A model generated the notes under the pieces. That model saw only the letters and a program-made list of their open reading frames with translations, was not told where the DNA came from and searched no databases. Of a DNA stretch of 64,000 nt, positions 16,152 through 25,210 are shown one piece after another (the stretch's first letter is position 1; every line of letters starts with the position of its first letter). This stretch comes from Clostridium sp. UBA701 (lineage in GTDB: Bacteria; Bacillota; Clostridia; Clostridiales; Clostridiaceae): contig DBMJ01000023.1 in assembly GCA_002298125.1 (NCBI GenBank), positions 97,321 to 161,320 on the forward strand, in the 5' to 3' direction. A program made the translations under genes and the position numbers.

Positions 16152-18449
16152 TTATCTATTTCTCTGACTTGATGCGGCCAACATCTGACCTAGGCATAAT
16201 CCGCCATCATTAACAGGCAGTACTCTGTTATAATATACCATAAAGGCCTTATCTTCAAGCAGTGTTTTTATAGAGGTGAAGATATATTTATTTTGAAATA
16301 CTCCTCCTCCTAAAACCACCTTGTTTATACCTTCACGCTGTCTTCCTAAAATACATAGCCTGAAGGTGAAGTTTACAACGGTATTGTGTATCTTTTGTGA
16401 AATTATATTATTAGAGGTACCTCTGTTAATATCAGCCATAACAGCTTTTATAATGGGGCGGTAATCTACAATAATTTCCCCAATATTAGTGCTTAATTGC
16501 TCTAGCTTGTATTCATAGCAGGGCTCAAGCTCGCCACTGCTATTTATTTCAGACTTTGCCCCCTCCTGAAGCAGCTCCTCCAGCTCTATGGCTGCCTGAG
16601 CCTCATAGCTTATCTTCTTATCTCCACTTATAAGGCTGTATAATCCATCAAGCAGTCTGCCCATACTAGAGGTCTTTGGATAAGGAAGTGTACTTTTATC
16701 TAAAAGCTGCCATATAAGCACTGCCTCCTTTCCATATTGTCTGCTTATAAATTCCTTTGTCTCATCGCAGACACCATAGGTATCCCAAAGGTATGCAAGA
16801 GTCATTCGATAGGGCTCTAAAACTGCTTTTTCTCCTCCTGGCATAGGGGTATATCTAAGATGAGCAAAACGCTTAAAATCTTTTCTGCTGCAGACAAGCA
16901 CCTCTCCTCCCCAAATGCAGCCATCTGTGCCAAAACCCGTGCCATCATAAATAACCCCAATTACTCTCTCATCAATATTATGCTCAGCCATAACACTTAA
17001 AGCATGGGCATGATGATGCTGTACTTCTACCACCGGCAGTCCCTCATCTCTTCCATATTTACTGCTGTAATAGTCAGGGTGCATATCCACAGCAATAATA
17101 GAGGGTTTTATATCAAAGAGAGACTTAAAGTGTTCTACATTTTTTATAAAATGTCTGTAGCTTTCTATATTGTAAAGATCCCCTATATGCTGACTTACAA
17201 AGACCTGTTCACTCTTTCCCAGGGCAAAGGTGTTTTTCATATGGGAGCCACAGGCTAGTATTCCCTGATAGCCCTTGCATATAATATCCTCAGGTGCATA
17301 GCCTCTTGCTCTTCTAATGATAAACTCCTCTTCACCTATAACCCTTACCACTGAATCATCTACAGGCACATGAATTTCCCTGTTATGCAGAAGGAAAAAG
17401 TCCACCACAGAGCTTAGATTATTAAGTGCTCTCTCATTGGTGTATTCCAAGGGAAAGCCGCTCCTATTGGCACTAGTCATTATAAGCACCTTAAGCTCCT
17501 CATCAAAAAGCAGGTAATGCAGAGGAGTATAGGGTAGCATTACCCCAAGGGTGCTCTGTTTAGGTGCTATGTTATAAGGCAGGGTACTATCCTTACCTCT
17601 CTTTAAAATCACTATGGGCTTTCTTGTACCACAGAGAAGCTTCTCTTCTAAAGGTGTTACAACACAATGCCTTCTAATGGTCTCTAGGTTCGCCATCATC
17701 AATGCAAAGGGTTTATGGGGACGCAGCTTTCTCTGTCTTAAAATACTTACTGCCTCTTCATTTTCCCCGTCACAGACAAAATGAAAGCCTCCAAGTCCCT
17801 TTATAGCAAAAATTGCTCCTCCCTTTAATTTTTCACGGGTAAACTTCAGTGAATCCCCAGTGTTTATTTCATTTCCTCTGCTGTCTGTAACCCAAAGTCT
17901 AGGTCCGCAGGAGGGGCAAGCATTGGGCTGAGCATGAAATCTCCTGTCCTCAGGGTTCTTATATTCTTCTGCACAGCTTTCACACATTTTAAAGCTCTCC
18001 ATGGTAGTCTTATCTCTATCATAGGGCAGCCTTTCAATTATGGAAAACCTAGGTCCACAATTGGTACAATTTGTGAAGGCGTAGCCATATCTTGGATTTC
18101 CCTCAGTGGTTATATCCCGAATACAATCCTCACACACAGACATATCAGGAGAAACAAGGGTAATATCCCCCAAAATCTCTTCACTTTCAACTATATTAAA
18201 CTCAGTATAGCGCTCCAAAGGACGCAGCTCTATAGCTATATTTTCAATTTTAGAAAGGGGAGGCGCCTTCTCAAACTCCTTCAGAAAGTCTTGTAAATCC
18301 TGTTCCTCACCCTGTACATCAATATATACTCCTGAGGAATTATTGTTCACCCAGCCAAAGAGGTTGTGTGCTCTTGCCTGCTTGTAAACAAAAGGTCGAA
18401 AGCCTACTCCTTGAACAATACCTTGCACTCTTATAAAATATCTTTTCAT
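16152..18449 (-). CDS. hypF: hydrogenase maturation carbamoyltransferase HypF
   Basis: 765 residues with all HypF parts: acylphosphatase domain (RVQGIVQGVGFRPFVY), two zinc-finger segments (CEDCIRD..CTNCGPRF and CESCAEEY..CPSCGPRL), a YrdC-like domain and a Kae1-like domain with VQHHHAHALSVMAEH. It makes the carbamoyl group that HypE converts to the CN ligand of [NiFe]-hydrogenases. The other hyp genes are not in the window, so it stands alone here. It is 18 bp from the GGDEF-EAL gene and may share its transcript. Confidence 0.95.
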   Translation of the reverse strand: MKRYFIRVQGIVQGVGFRPFVYKQARAHNLFGWVNNNSSGVYIDVQGEEQDLQDFLKEFEKAPPLSKIENIAIELRPLERYTEFNIVESEEILGDITLVSPDMSVCEDCIRDITTEGNPRYGYAFTNCTNCGPRFSIIERLPYDRDKTTMESFKMCESCAEEYKNPEDRRFHAQPNACPSCGPRLWVTDSRGNEINTGDSLKFTREKLKGGAIFAIKGLGGFHFVCDGENEEAVSILRQRKLRPHKPFALMMANLETIRRHCVVTPLEEKLLCGTRKPIVILKRGKDSTLPYNIAPKQSTLGVMLPYTPLHYLLFDEELKVLIMTSANRSGFPLEYTNERALNNLSSVVDFFLLHNREIHVPVDDSVVRVIGEEEFIIRRARGYAPEDIICKGYQGILACGSHMKNTFALGKSEQVFVSQHIGDLYNIESYRHFIKNVEHFKSLFDIKPSIIAVDMHPDYYSSKYGRDEGLPVVEVQHHHAHALSVMAEHNIDERVIGVIYDGTGFGTDGCIWGGEVLVCSRKDFKRFAHLRYTPMPGGEKAVLEPYRMTLAYLWDTYGVCDETKEFISRQYGKEAVLIWQLLDKSTLPYPKTSSMGRLLDGLYSLISGDKKISYEAQAAIELEELLQEGAKSEINSSGELEPCYEYKLEQLSTNIGEIIVDYRPIIKAVMADINRGTSNNIISQKIHNTVVNFTFRLCILGRQREGINKVVLGGGVFQNKYIFTSIKTLLEDKAFMVYYNRVLPVNDGGLCLGQMLAASSQRNR

Positions 18450-18631
18450 ATGTACGCACCTTTTTTCAAAATAATACTTGCAAATTTAACAAAACTATAA
18501 TATAATTATAAAGTTACCTTAACAAACAAATGTTATATTTGATATAGAGCTTCTCCTTCGGTCATTGATCCTATGATTCCTGTGAAAGTTTACCAAATAT
18601 AAAATAATGATATGGAGGAGGTGAAATATTA

Positions 18632-18721
18632 ATGATTGAAACAAATTTTGAATTTACTGTTGATATAATCAACGAATGTCTTGAGGAATGTCTCGAGGAA
18701 ACTTCTGAGGAAGGTGAATAG
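18632..18721 (+). CDS. 29-residue acidic peptide with CxxxC
   Basis: ATG with a very strong Shine-Dalgarno (GGAGGAGGTG, 8 bp spacing) opens MIETNFEFTVDIINECLEEC, continuing LEETSEEGE and a stop. The peptide is strongly acidic with two cysteines. A likely promoter (TTGCAA then TATAAT at about 18479-18506) precedes it and a hairpin follows (GTAAAAGTGCAAA/TTTGCATTTTAC). A real small gene is likely; the function is unknown. It is the only gene in the 18450-18802 interval. Confidence 0.55.
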   Translation: MIETNFEFTVDIINECLEECLEETSEEGE

Positions 18722-18756
18722 TAAAAGTGCAAATATCCTGAGTTTGCATTTTACTT
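18722..18756 (+). terminator. hairpin after the 29-codon gene
   Basis: GTAAAAGTGCAAA pairs with TTTGCATTTTAC (one bulge) around TATCCTGAG. The T-run is weak. Confidence 0.5.
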
Positions 18757-18802
18757 CCTTCCTCTTTTGATTTTTTGACATTTTTCAACTCAAACCCTAT
18801 CT

Positions 18803-19561
18803 TTATAGGCAATCATTTCTCTCTTCATTCTCTTTATATCTTTTCACATTTTCCAAATTTAAAAACATTACAGTCATTCCTACCTGTGCAAAAGCAGTTA
18901 TAACTGTAAAGAAGGCTTCTAAAACGCTTACATACATGGGTATTACCACCTTGCCAGTCTGAAGGATTTGTAGGGTTAAGAAAAAAGAAATAGGCGTACT
19001 AGCTGCACTTAAAGCAAAGAACACCAGTATGTTGGTAACTAGCGCAAACCCTAGTATCTTCCAAAAATTACCCTTGGCTAGGGAGGAGCTATATTTAAAC
19101 GCTGCCATAAATCCTTTTTTTCTTATTGCAATAGCATGCAAATAGAAGCCATAATAAACTGCAATTATTACTCCAGGTATTATAAGAAGCACTATACCTA
19201 AAGTCATTCCGATAATAAACAATAAAAAGGCAGGCAGTGTTTTAAGCAAAAGCTTTGTGGCCTCATTTATCAATTCATTCCATTTCAGCTTTTCACCATT
19301 TTCTATAAATCTAGCAGAAGCCATTATAATACAGGAATTAATCATCACAGCCAAAACAAGTGATAGCAAGAGATTACCTACAATAATAATCGGCGGTATA
19401 TTGTCTATATTATTCTGTATACAATTATTTACAATCATCGTTGGTAGACTAAAGAGCACGGAGACAATGGCTATACTAATAAACATGTTTTTATAAACCT
19501 GAAAGGTCATGGTAAAAAAGTCTCCCATTTCTAAATTTCGCATCTTAAGCTTGTCAAACAT
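18803..19561 (-). CDS. polytopic membrane protein, glycerophosphodiesterase-membrane-domain-like
   Basis: 252 residues with about six hydrophobic segments. The N-terminus (DKLKMRNLEMGDFFTMTFQVYKNMF) and the LLIIPGVIIAVYYGFY and FAAFKYSSSLAKGNFWK-type segments are typical of the uncharacterised membrane families near DUF975 and the GDPD membrane domain. Enzymatic motifs are absent. It is 14 bp downstream of the YdcF-like gene, probably one operon. Confidence 0.65.
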   Translation of the reverse strand: MFDKLKMRNLEMGDFFTMTFQVYKNMFISIAIVSVLFSLPTMIVNNCIQNNIDNIPPIIIVGNLLLSLVLAVMINSCIIMASARFIENGEKLKWNELINEATKLLLKTLPAFLLFIIGMTLGIVLLIIPGVIIAVYYGFYLHAIAIRKKGFMAAFKYSSSLAKGNFWKILGFALVTNILVFFALSAASTPISFFLTLQILQTGKVVIPMYVSVLEAFFTVITAFAQVGMTVMFLNLENVKRYKENEERNDCL

Positions 19562-19575
19562 AAATTACCCTCTCC

Positions 19576-20346
19576 TTATCTGTCAAAAATAAATGATTTT
19601 ATAAGTGCCGCACTTTCTCTCATATAATAGGCAGGAATAAGATACACCAAGGTTTCAGCACTATAGGCAGTGCAGTTTAGTCCTGCTCTTTTTCCTAGCA
19701 GCATGGAGCGATATATATGAAAGCCATTGGTTATTATAGTGACCTTAGCACTCTTATTGCCATCCTTTGAAGCTATGAGTGCTGCAGAATTGTTTACATT
19801 TTCCTTAGTATTGGTAGACTTATCTTCAATTAATAATCTGTCTTCAGAGACTCCTCTACTCATCAAAAACTTCTTCATAGCATAGGCCTCGGTTACACTT
19901 TCTCCTGGACCTTGTCCACCAGACAATATCAATATACAATTGGTGTTCTCCTTAGCAAGCTTTTCAGCAGCCTCAAGCCTCTGTACCAGAGTAAGAGAAG
20001 GGGTTTCCCCCCTAAGCCCAGCACCGAGCACCAGCACATAAGGTGAAGGAGACCTATCACTTTTAAAGGAATAGGGTATTATAACAGCTTCAGCTATTAC
20101 AAATATAATCAAAGGTATTATTATAACTAGATTTAACACTTTATTTATAACCTTAATGGTCTTGCCTTCTCTATGTCTTAAGAGATACAGCTTTACCACT
20201 CCCAGCATGGAAAGAAACACTCCTCCAGCTATTAACACCTTGCCAAAGGACAAATTGTAGGCTAGAGTAAAAGCACTATAAACAGTCACTATTATGCCTG
20301 CAAAAATAAGTGTCCACGAAAAGGGCTTATTATGTACACCCTTCAT
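19576..20346 (-). CDS. YdcF/SanA-family (DUF218) membrane protein
   Basis: 256 residues: four N-terminal membrane segments within the first 90 residues, then a DUF218 domain starting VLVLGAGLRGETPSLTLVQRLEAA, with ILILSGGQGPGESVTEAYAMKKFL and ITNGFHIYRSMLLGKRAG. The family is tied to cell-envelope metabolism (ElyC, SanA), but its reaction is not settled. It is followed by another membrane protein in the same operon. Confidence 0.88.
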   Translation of the reverse strand: MKGVHNKPFSWTLIFAGIIVTVYSAFTLAYNLSFGKVLIAGGVFLSMLGVVKLYLLRHREGKTIKVINKVLNLVIIIPLIIFVIAEAVIIPYSFKSDRSPSPYVLVLGAGLRGETPSLTLVQRLEAAEKLAKENTNCILILSGGQGPGESVTEAYAMKKFLMSRGVSEDRLLIEDKSTNTKENVNNSAALIASKDGNKSAKVTIITNGFHIYRSMLLGKRAGLNCTAYSAETLVYLIPAYYMRESAALIKSFIFDR

Positions 20347-20442
20347 TTTTATTCCCCCTTTATACCTAAGCTACTAAAATAGCATACAACCTAATTATAT
20401 ATCTTTTCATTAACTTTAACATCACATAATTTAAAGAAAAAC

Positions 20443-20487
20443 AGCCCCTATGGGGTTTGTTCTTAAAACTCCTAGGGGCTATTTTAT
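20443..20487 (-). terminator. terminator of hisS
   Basis: On the minus strand AGCCCCTA and TAGGGGCT pair at the ends of a longer loop, followed by GTTTTTC. Confidence 0.75.
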
Positions 20488-21812
20488 TATTGATTTTTAG
20501 TTTTGATTTTATCTATTACTTCCTCTAAGGAGAGAGTACACTGACTTCCTTCCTTCATATCCTTTAAGGTAAGGACACCCTTATTCATCTCATCTTCACC
20601 TATTACTATGGTATAGGGAATCTGGAGCTTATCAGCATATCCAAATTTCTTACCCATCTTACCATCCTCGTAATATACCTCACAAACAATTCCTTCATCT
20701 CTTAGCATATTGGCCATGGTTACAGTATAGCCAAGAGTTCCCTCCATGGGAATTAAGAGCACCTTAGATAGGGTGGAGGAGGTATTAAAGTGTATTAGAT
20801 TTGCCTCCTTAAGCTGATAGAACAATCTGCTGAGTCCTATAGATATACCTACTCCTGGGAGCTTCTGATTGGTGTAGTATTCCGCTAAGTTGTCATATCT
20901 TCCTCCAGAGCACACGCTGCCAATGGAGGGGTAATTATCCAAGGTAGTTTCATAAATAGTACCTGTATAGTAATCCAATCCTCTTGCTATTTTTAAGTCT
21001 ATCTTGTAGTTCTTCTCCGGTACTCCAAAATACTCAATGGTCTCTATTACTGAGGATAGCTCTGAAACTCCAGTTACAAACTCCTCTTCCTTAAGCTTAA
21101 GCTCCTTAAGATAGTCAAGAGTTTCTTCGTTATTTCCGCTAAAGCTAATAAATTTCATCACTTGATCTACAAGCTCCTGAGAGTCTAAAAGCTTTATAAG
21201 CTCACCCCTAACTACTTCCTCTCCTATTTTATCAAGTTTATCTACAATTCTTAATACCTCTACCTTATTCTCTATACCAAGAGCCTTAAAAAAGCCGTTT
21301 AATACCTTTCTGTTGTTGATATGGATGGTAAAGGCACTAAAGCCTAAGTCCTTGAAGGTAGAATAGATAATGCTTGGAATTTCAGCATCGTTCATTATAC
21401 TTAGTTTCCCATTGCCAATAATGTCAATGTCACACTGATAAAATTCACGGAAGCGTCCTCTCTGATTTCTCTCTCCTCTGTATACTTTTCCAATGTGATA
21501 TCTTCTAAAGGGGAAATTCAGCTCAGAAAAATGCTGAGCCACATATCTTGCCAGCGGCACTGTAAGGTCAAATCTCAGCGACATGTCTGTGTCTCCCTTG
21601 TTAAACCTGTAAATCTGCTTTTCAGTATCTCCGCCACCTTTAGCCAGAAGAACCTCAGACTTTTCTATAACAGGCGTGTCAACAGGTATAAAGCCACATC
21701 TTTCATAATTCTTCCTTATTATATCAAGCATATGATTAAATGCTATTTGATCTGCTGGAAGAAGCTCTAGAAATCCTGGCAGAGTGCTAGGTTTTACAAT
21801 ATTGTTTGCCAT
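20487..21812 (-). CDS. hisS: histidyl-tRNA synthetase
   Basis: 441 residues, class II synthetase. Motif 2 region FRRYHIGKVYRGERNQRGRFREFYQCDIDIIG, the HisA motif ARGLDYYTGTIYE and motif 3 (GVGISIGLSRLF) are present, and the C-terminal anticodon domain is complete, which excludes the shorter regulatory paralogue HisZ. It charges tRNA-His. The start follows AAGGAGG. No T-box is visible in the 250 bp upstream, although clostridial synthetase genes often have one. Confidence 0.95.
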   Translation of the reverse strand: MANNIVKPSTLPGFLELLPADQIAFNHMLDIIRKNYERCGFIPVDTPVIEKSEVLLAKGGGDTEKQIYRFNKGDTDMSLRFDLTVPLARYVAQHFSELNFPFRRYHIGKVYRGERNQRGRFREFYQCDIDIIGNGKLSIMNDAEIPSIIYSTFKDLGFSAFTIHINNRKVLNGFFKALGIENKVEVLRIVDKLDKIGEEVVRGELIKLLDSQELVDQVMKFISFSGNNEETLDYLKELKLKEEEFVTGVSELSSVIETIEYFGVPEKNYKIDLKIARGLDYYTGTIYETTLDNYPSIGSVCSGGRYDNLAEYYTNQKLPGVGISIGLSRLFYQLKEANLIHFNTSSTLSKVLLIPMEGTLGYTVTMANMLRDEGIVCEVYYEDGKMGKKFGYADKLQIPYTIVIGEDEMNKGVLTLKDMKEGSQCTLSLEEVIDKIKTKNQ

Positions 21813-22066
21813 GTGCTCAATCCTCCTTAATTCTTATGCAAATATGTAAAATATATTTAATACATTATTTTACTCTAATTTTATGGGTTTCTCAATAGCG
21901 ATATATTTATAATTATACTATAACCATTAAAAGTATGTAAACGCATTGTAAAATTGCTCTAATTTAGTTGAAAATATTGGTACAAAATCTATATAATAAG
22001 AATAAGCTAATTAATATACCATTTTTCGGAACGCAAAGTGGAACTTATATGAAGGAGGAATAAACT

Positions 22067-22510
22067 ATGCTTAAGGAATTAATAGCACTATCAAAAAAAC
22101 AGAAGAAAATAACTAAGAGAAAAGAGGCAGCAAAAACTGTTACTCTAATAGGTGCAGGTGCAGTGGTTGGCTCTGTTGCAGCAGCTCTACTCACCCCAAA
22201 GAGCGGTAAGGAGCTTAGAGAGGACATAAAGGTTACAGCTAAGGACACTGTGGAAACTGCAAAGGTAAAGTATGCAGAGACTAAGGAAAAGCTTAATGAT
22301 ATCAAGTTTGATGTTATGTCCACCAAGGAAGTTTTAAAGGATGAATTGTCTGAAAAAATCGAGGCAAAGAAGAAAGAGCTTAACTCCAATATTCAAAATT
22401 TAAAGGAAAAGAAAGAAAAGATTGAAATGGATTTAAGAGCTGCGGCTAAAGAAGCCTCTGAGGACATAAAGGAAGAAGCTGAAGAGATTAGCGAGGACCT
22501 TGAAAAATAA
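22067..22510 (+). CDS. YtxH domain-containing protein
   Basis: 147 residues: basic N-terminus, a single Gly/Ala-rich membrane segment (TVTLIGAGAVVGSVAAALL, about 24-42), then the YtxH signature LTPKSGKELREDIK and a long charged coiled-coil tail rich in Lys/Glu. The family is linked to general stress and envelope functions in Firmicutes. GAAGGAGG precedes the ATG. It pairs with the downstream DUF948-like gene across a hairpin, a common pairing. Confidence 0.88.
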   Translation: MLKELIALSKKQKKITKRKEAAKTVTLIGAGAVVGSVAAALLTPKSGKELREDIKVTAKDTVETAKVKYAETKEKLNDIKFDVMSTKEVLKDELSEKIEAKKKELNSNIQNLKEKKEKIEMDLRAAAKEASEDIKEEAEEISEDLEK

Positions 22511-22523
22511 ACACATAAATTTC

Positions 22524-22556
22524 ACTAGGAGAAGGATTATCACCTTCTCCTAGTGC
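22524..22556 (+). terminator. hairpin between ytxH-like and DUF948-like genes
   Basis: CACTAGGAGAAGG pairs perfectly with CCTTCTCCTAGTG around a short loop. The T-run is poor, so partial read-through into the next gene is likely. Confidence 0.6.
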
Positions 22557-22591
22557 AGCTTTAAAATACTAAAGGCTTAGAAGGTGATTGT

Positions 22592-23005
22592 ATGAATACC
22601 ATGATATCAGTGGGAGATTTGCTGCTAGTGGTTTTGGGCTTGCTGGGAGTTGGACTTGCTATCTATCTGATTATTACCTTGATAAATGTAAATAAAACTG
22701 TTAAAAAGGTTAATGTGATCCTTGATAAAAACACACAAAATATCAACGCCACGCTTAACCTGCTTCCTAAGGTAACAAAGGACATAAGTGAGCTTACCAC
22801 CACGTTACCAGTGGTTGCTGAAAACGTAAATGACATAGTGGTTGATGTAAAAGCAGGAGTCCATGCTGTATCTAGTACTGTTAATACAGTTGGGACAAGC
22901 ATTACAGATACTGTAGAATCTGTAAGCGAGACCACTGAATATGCATTAGAATACATAAGAATAATTTCTGAGGTTATTAAAGAGGTTAAAAAACTATTTA
23001 AATAA
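22592..23005 (+). CDS. DUF948-like membrane-anchored coiled-coil protein
   Basis: 137 residues: N-terminal membrane segment (about 8-30, LLLVVLGLLGVGLAIYLIITLI), then heptad-rich helix with repeated Val/Asn/Asp (VKKVNVILDKNTQNINATLN...). This matches the DUF948 style, often found beside YtxH. It probably works at the membrane with the YtxH protein; the role is unknown. The start has GAAGGTGATTGT upstream. Confidence 0.78.
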   Translation: MNTMISVGDLLLVVLGLLGVGLAIYLIITLINVNKTVKKVNVILDKNTQNINATLNLLPKVTKDISELTTTLPVVAENVNDIVVDVKAGVHAVSSTVNTVGTSITDTVESVSETTEYALEYIRIISEVIKEVKKLFK

Positions 23006-23007
23006 AA

Positions 23008-23050
23008 CAAGTCCACTGGGAAAGCTTTCTCAGTGGACTTGTTTTTTTAT
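23008..23050. terminator. bidirectional terminator
   Basis: ACAAGTCCACTG pairs with CAGTGGACTTGT, followed by TTTTTTTA on the plus strand and a T-run on the minus strand. It serves the DUF948-like gene and the convergent modA. Confidence 0.85.
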
Positions 23051-23054
23051 ATTT

Positions 23055-23846
23055 TTATATTTCAAAGCCGTATTTTATAAATATAGCCTTAGCTTTATCC
23101 TCTTTTAAGAAATCCAGAAATGCCTTAGCAGAATCCTTTTCTTTGCTTGCGGAGATAAGGGCAGCTGGATAAACTATACTCTTGTGACTCTTTTCATCCA
23201 CCACCTCAGCAATAACACTATCCTTAAGGTTGGTTGCATCAGATTTATAAACAAATCCTGCAGCCACTTCACCTCTCTCTACATAGGTAAGCACCTGCTT
23301 AACATCCTTTGCATATACAAGCTTGTCTTTAACTAAATCCCATAGCTTTAAATATGTAAGACTATCCTTTGCATACTGACCTGCAGGCACTGTCTCTACT
23401 TCTCCAATAGATATCTTTATGTCCTTTTTATTAAGGTCCTGCACGCTCTTTATGGAGTCCTTCTGTTCCTTTGATACTACAAGTACAAGCTGATTCTTTA
23501 ACAAATCTACTCTGCTGCTCTTCTCAATTAAGTTTTTACTCTCCAGTTCATCCATCTGCTTTTTTCCTGCAGAAATAAACAAATCTGAAGGCGCCCCCTC
23601 CTCAATCTGCTTCTGTAATGTTCCTGAGGCTCCAAGATTGAAGGTAAGCTTGATATTTTTTTCCTTTTCAAATATGGGTTGAATTTCACTAAGTGCTTCC
23701 TTTAAGCTAGCTGCAGCACTTATTGTGATAGCTTTGGGAGTGTTATCCTTTGAGGGCAGGTTATCATTTGTTTTGGCAGCTTTAGTGCATCCTGCCAATG
23801 ATGTGGTCAAAAGAATAGCTGTTAGAAAAAGTGAAGCTTTTTTCAT
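23055..23846 (-). CDS. modA: molybdate ABC transporter substrate-binding lipoprotein
   Basis: About 263 residues from ATG 23846 (GGGAGGAAATGCA upstream). The signal peptide has lipobox SLAGC. The fold marks are ISAAASLKEALSEIQPIF, FNLGASGTLQKQIEEGAPSDLFISAG and VPAGQYAKDSL, the classic ModA loops that hold the oxyanion. modB and modC are not next to it in the window. A ModE-like regulator lies upstream on the same strand and an inverted-repeat operator lies between them. Confidence 0.93.
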   Translation of the reverse strand: MKKASLFLTAILLTTSLAGCTKAAKTNDNLPSKDNTPKAITISAAASLKEALSEIQPIFEKEKNIKLTFNLGASGTLQKQIEEGAPSDLFISAGKKQMDELESKNLIEKSSRVDLLKNQLVLVVSKEQKDSIKSVQDLNKKDIKISIGEVETVPAGQYAKDSLTYLKLWDLVKDKLVYAKDVKQVLTYVERGEVAAGFVYKSDATNLKDSVIAEVVDEKSHKSIVYPAALISASKEKDSAKAFLDFLKEDKAKAIFIKYGFEI

Positions 23847-23869
23847 TGCATTTCCTCCCATGGAAAAAA

Positions 23870-23897
23870 TTCGTTATACTAATTAAAGTATAACGAA
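23870..23897. promoter_or_regulatory. ModE-type operator
   Basis: TTCGTTATACT and AGTATAACGAA are perfect inverted arms around AATTAA, 24 bp upstream of modA. The CGTTATA...TATAACG pattern matches the known ModE box of proteobacteria. The regulator encoded next door has the ModE DNA-binding domain. Confidence 0.75.
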
Positions 23898-23961
23898 TTA
23901 AAATATACATGTAAATAACTTTGTTTCTAAATTTTTGAATTTATTTATTAAATCTACAAAT

Positions 23962-24294
23962 TTAGTCATTAGTGAAATATTTATTAAATATTCTCTTTAG
24001 CTCTTCTTCACATTCTTCGTTGAATTTCTCATAGGTTTCCATAAGAATTTGTGCATTCTTAGTAAGTGTAGAGCCTCCACCCCTAGCTCCCCCACTCTTG
24101 CTTTCTATGAGCTTATAGCCTAAGTTTTCTTCAATGCTCTTCATAAGGTTATAGGCTTTATTGTAAGACATATTCATTGCCTTAGCAGCCTCAGAAAGAG
24201 ACCCAGTTTTCACAACTCCCTTTAAAAGCTCATAGGGCCCTTTGCCAAATACCTTGCCGTTATTTTCTAGCCAGATCTTATATTTAACCTGCAT
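23962..24294 (-). CDS. ModE-like winged-helix regulator (DNA-binding domain only)
   Basis: 110 residues: the N-terminal LysR-like winged helix of ModE (GPYELLKGVVKTGSLSEAAKAMNMSYNKAYNLMKSIEENLGYKLIES with the SGGARGGGSTLT wing). The C-terminal molbindin (Mop) domains of E. coli ModE are absent, so molybdate sensing must differ or occur through another protein. It lies directly upstream of the modA operator and 10 bp after the Mrp gene. Likely controls modA. Confidence 0.88.
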   Translation of the reverse strand: MQVKYKIWLENNGKVFGKGPYELLKGVVKTGSLSEAAKAMNMSYNKAYNLMKSIEENLGYKLIESKSGGARGGGSTLTKNAQILMETYEKFNEECEEELKRIFNKYFTND

Positions 24295-24304
24295 AGAGCT
24301 TCCT

Positions 24305-25129
24305 CTAAGATAGGCTTTTAATTATAATGCTTGTCATGGTGTCTATGCTATCCTTTATTTCATCATTAATTATTTTTTCTCCGCCTTCTGTCAAGGCTGT
24401 GATGTCAGCACACATAGGCAGCTCAGCCAAAAGCGGAAGTCCTGTCTTTGAAACAAATTCATTTATTATTCCTTCAGGGTATATTCGGATTTTTTTGCTG
24501 CAGTCAGGACATATTATGTAGCTCATATTTTCTACCACACCAAGAAGCTTTACCTCAAGCTTCCTTGCCATATTAACAGCCTTAGTAACTATCATGGAAA
24601 CCATGTCCTGAGGAAGAGATACCATTACCACTCCACTGATAGGTATAGACTGCATAACAGTTAGTGTAACATCTCCCGTTCCTGGAGGCATGTCTATTAT
24701 AAGATAATCAAGCTCTCCCCAGAGCACATCTGTCCAAAACTGCTTTACTGCACCAGTAATCATTGGGCCTCTCCATATTACTGGCTGATCCTCCTCATCA
24801 ATAAGAAAGTTCAAAGACATAGCCTTTATGCCCTCTTTGGTCTCCACAGGCTCTATCCCTTCACCAACACCCTGAGCACGCTTTTCACTTATGTTTAAAA
24901 GCCTTGGAATGCTCGGTCCTGTGATGTCCGCATCCAATATACCAACACTATATCCCTTCTTCCTAAGGTCTCTAGCAAGAAGCACAGACACCGTGGATTT
25001 TCCTACTCCACCCTTGCCGCTCATCACTGCAACTATCTTCTTCACTTTGTTGTATGGGTTATTTTCAATACTGCAGCTTCCTTCATTCTTACATCCATCC
25101 TTTGAAGGACAAGTACTACAATTAGACAT
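24305..25129 (-). CDS. Mrp/NBP35-type iron-sulfur cluster carrier ATPase
   Basis: 274 residues. A cysteine-rich start (CSTCPSKDGCKNEGSC) is followed by the deviant Walker A AVMSGKGGVGKSTVS (about 35-48), LDADITGPSIPRLL, IIDMPPGTGD and a CPDC pair (about 213-216) that can hold a bridging cluster. The family delivers Fe-S clusters. It precedes the ModE-like gene by 10 bp; molybdenum enzymes also need Fe-S clusters, which may explain the linkage (inference). Confidence 0.93.
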   Translation of the reverse strand: MSNCSTCPSKDGCKNEGSCSIENNPYNKVKKIVAVMSGKGGVGKSTVSVLLARDLRKKGYSVGILDADITGPSIPRLLNISEKRAQGVGEGIEPVETKEGIKAMSLNFLIDEEDQPVIWRGPMITGAVKQFWTDVLWGELDYLIIDMPPGTGDVTLTVMQSIPISGVVMVSLPQDMVSMIVTKAVNMARKLEVKLLGVVENMSYIICPDCSKKIRIYPEGIINEFVSKTGLPLLAELPMCADITALTEGGEKIINDEIKDSIDTMTSIIIKSLS

Positions 25130-25210
25130 ATTATCACTCCTTATTTATAGTCTAATTACATAATAAATCTAAAGGTAGCATTTTTCAAACAAAAAACCGA
25201 CTGCCATTCT

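Noticed and set aside
20487..21812. HisZ, the regulatory paralogue of histidyl-tRNA synthetase
   Set aside because: The C-terminal anticodon-binding domain and catalytic motifs are complete and no his biosynthesis genes are adjacent.
21813..22066. T-box leader upstream of hisS
   Set aside because: No T-box sequence, specifier stem or terminator was found in this AT-rich stretch.
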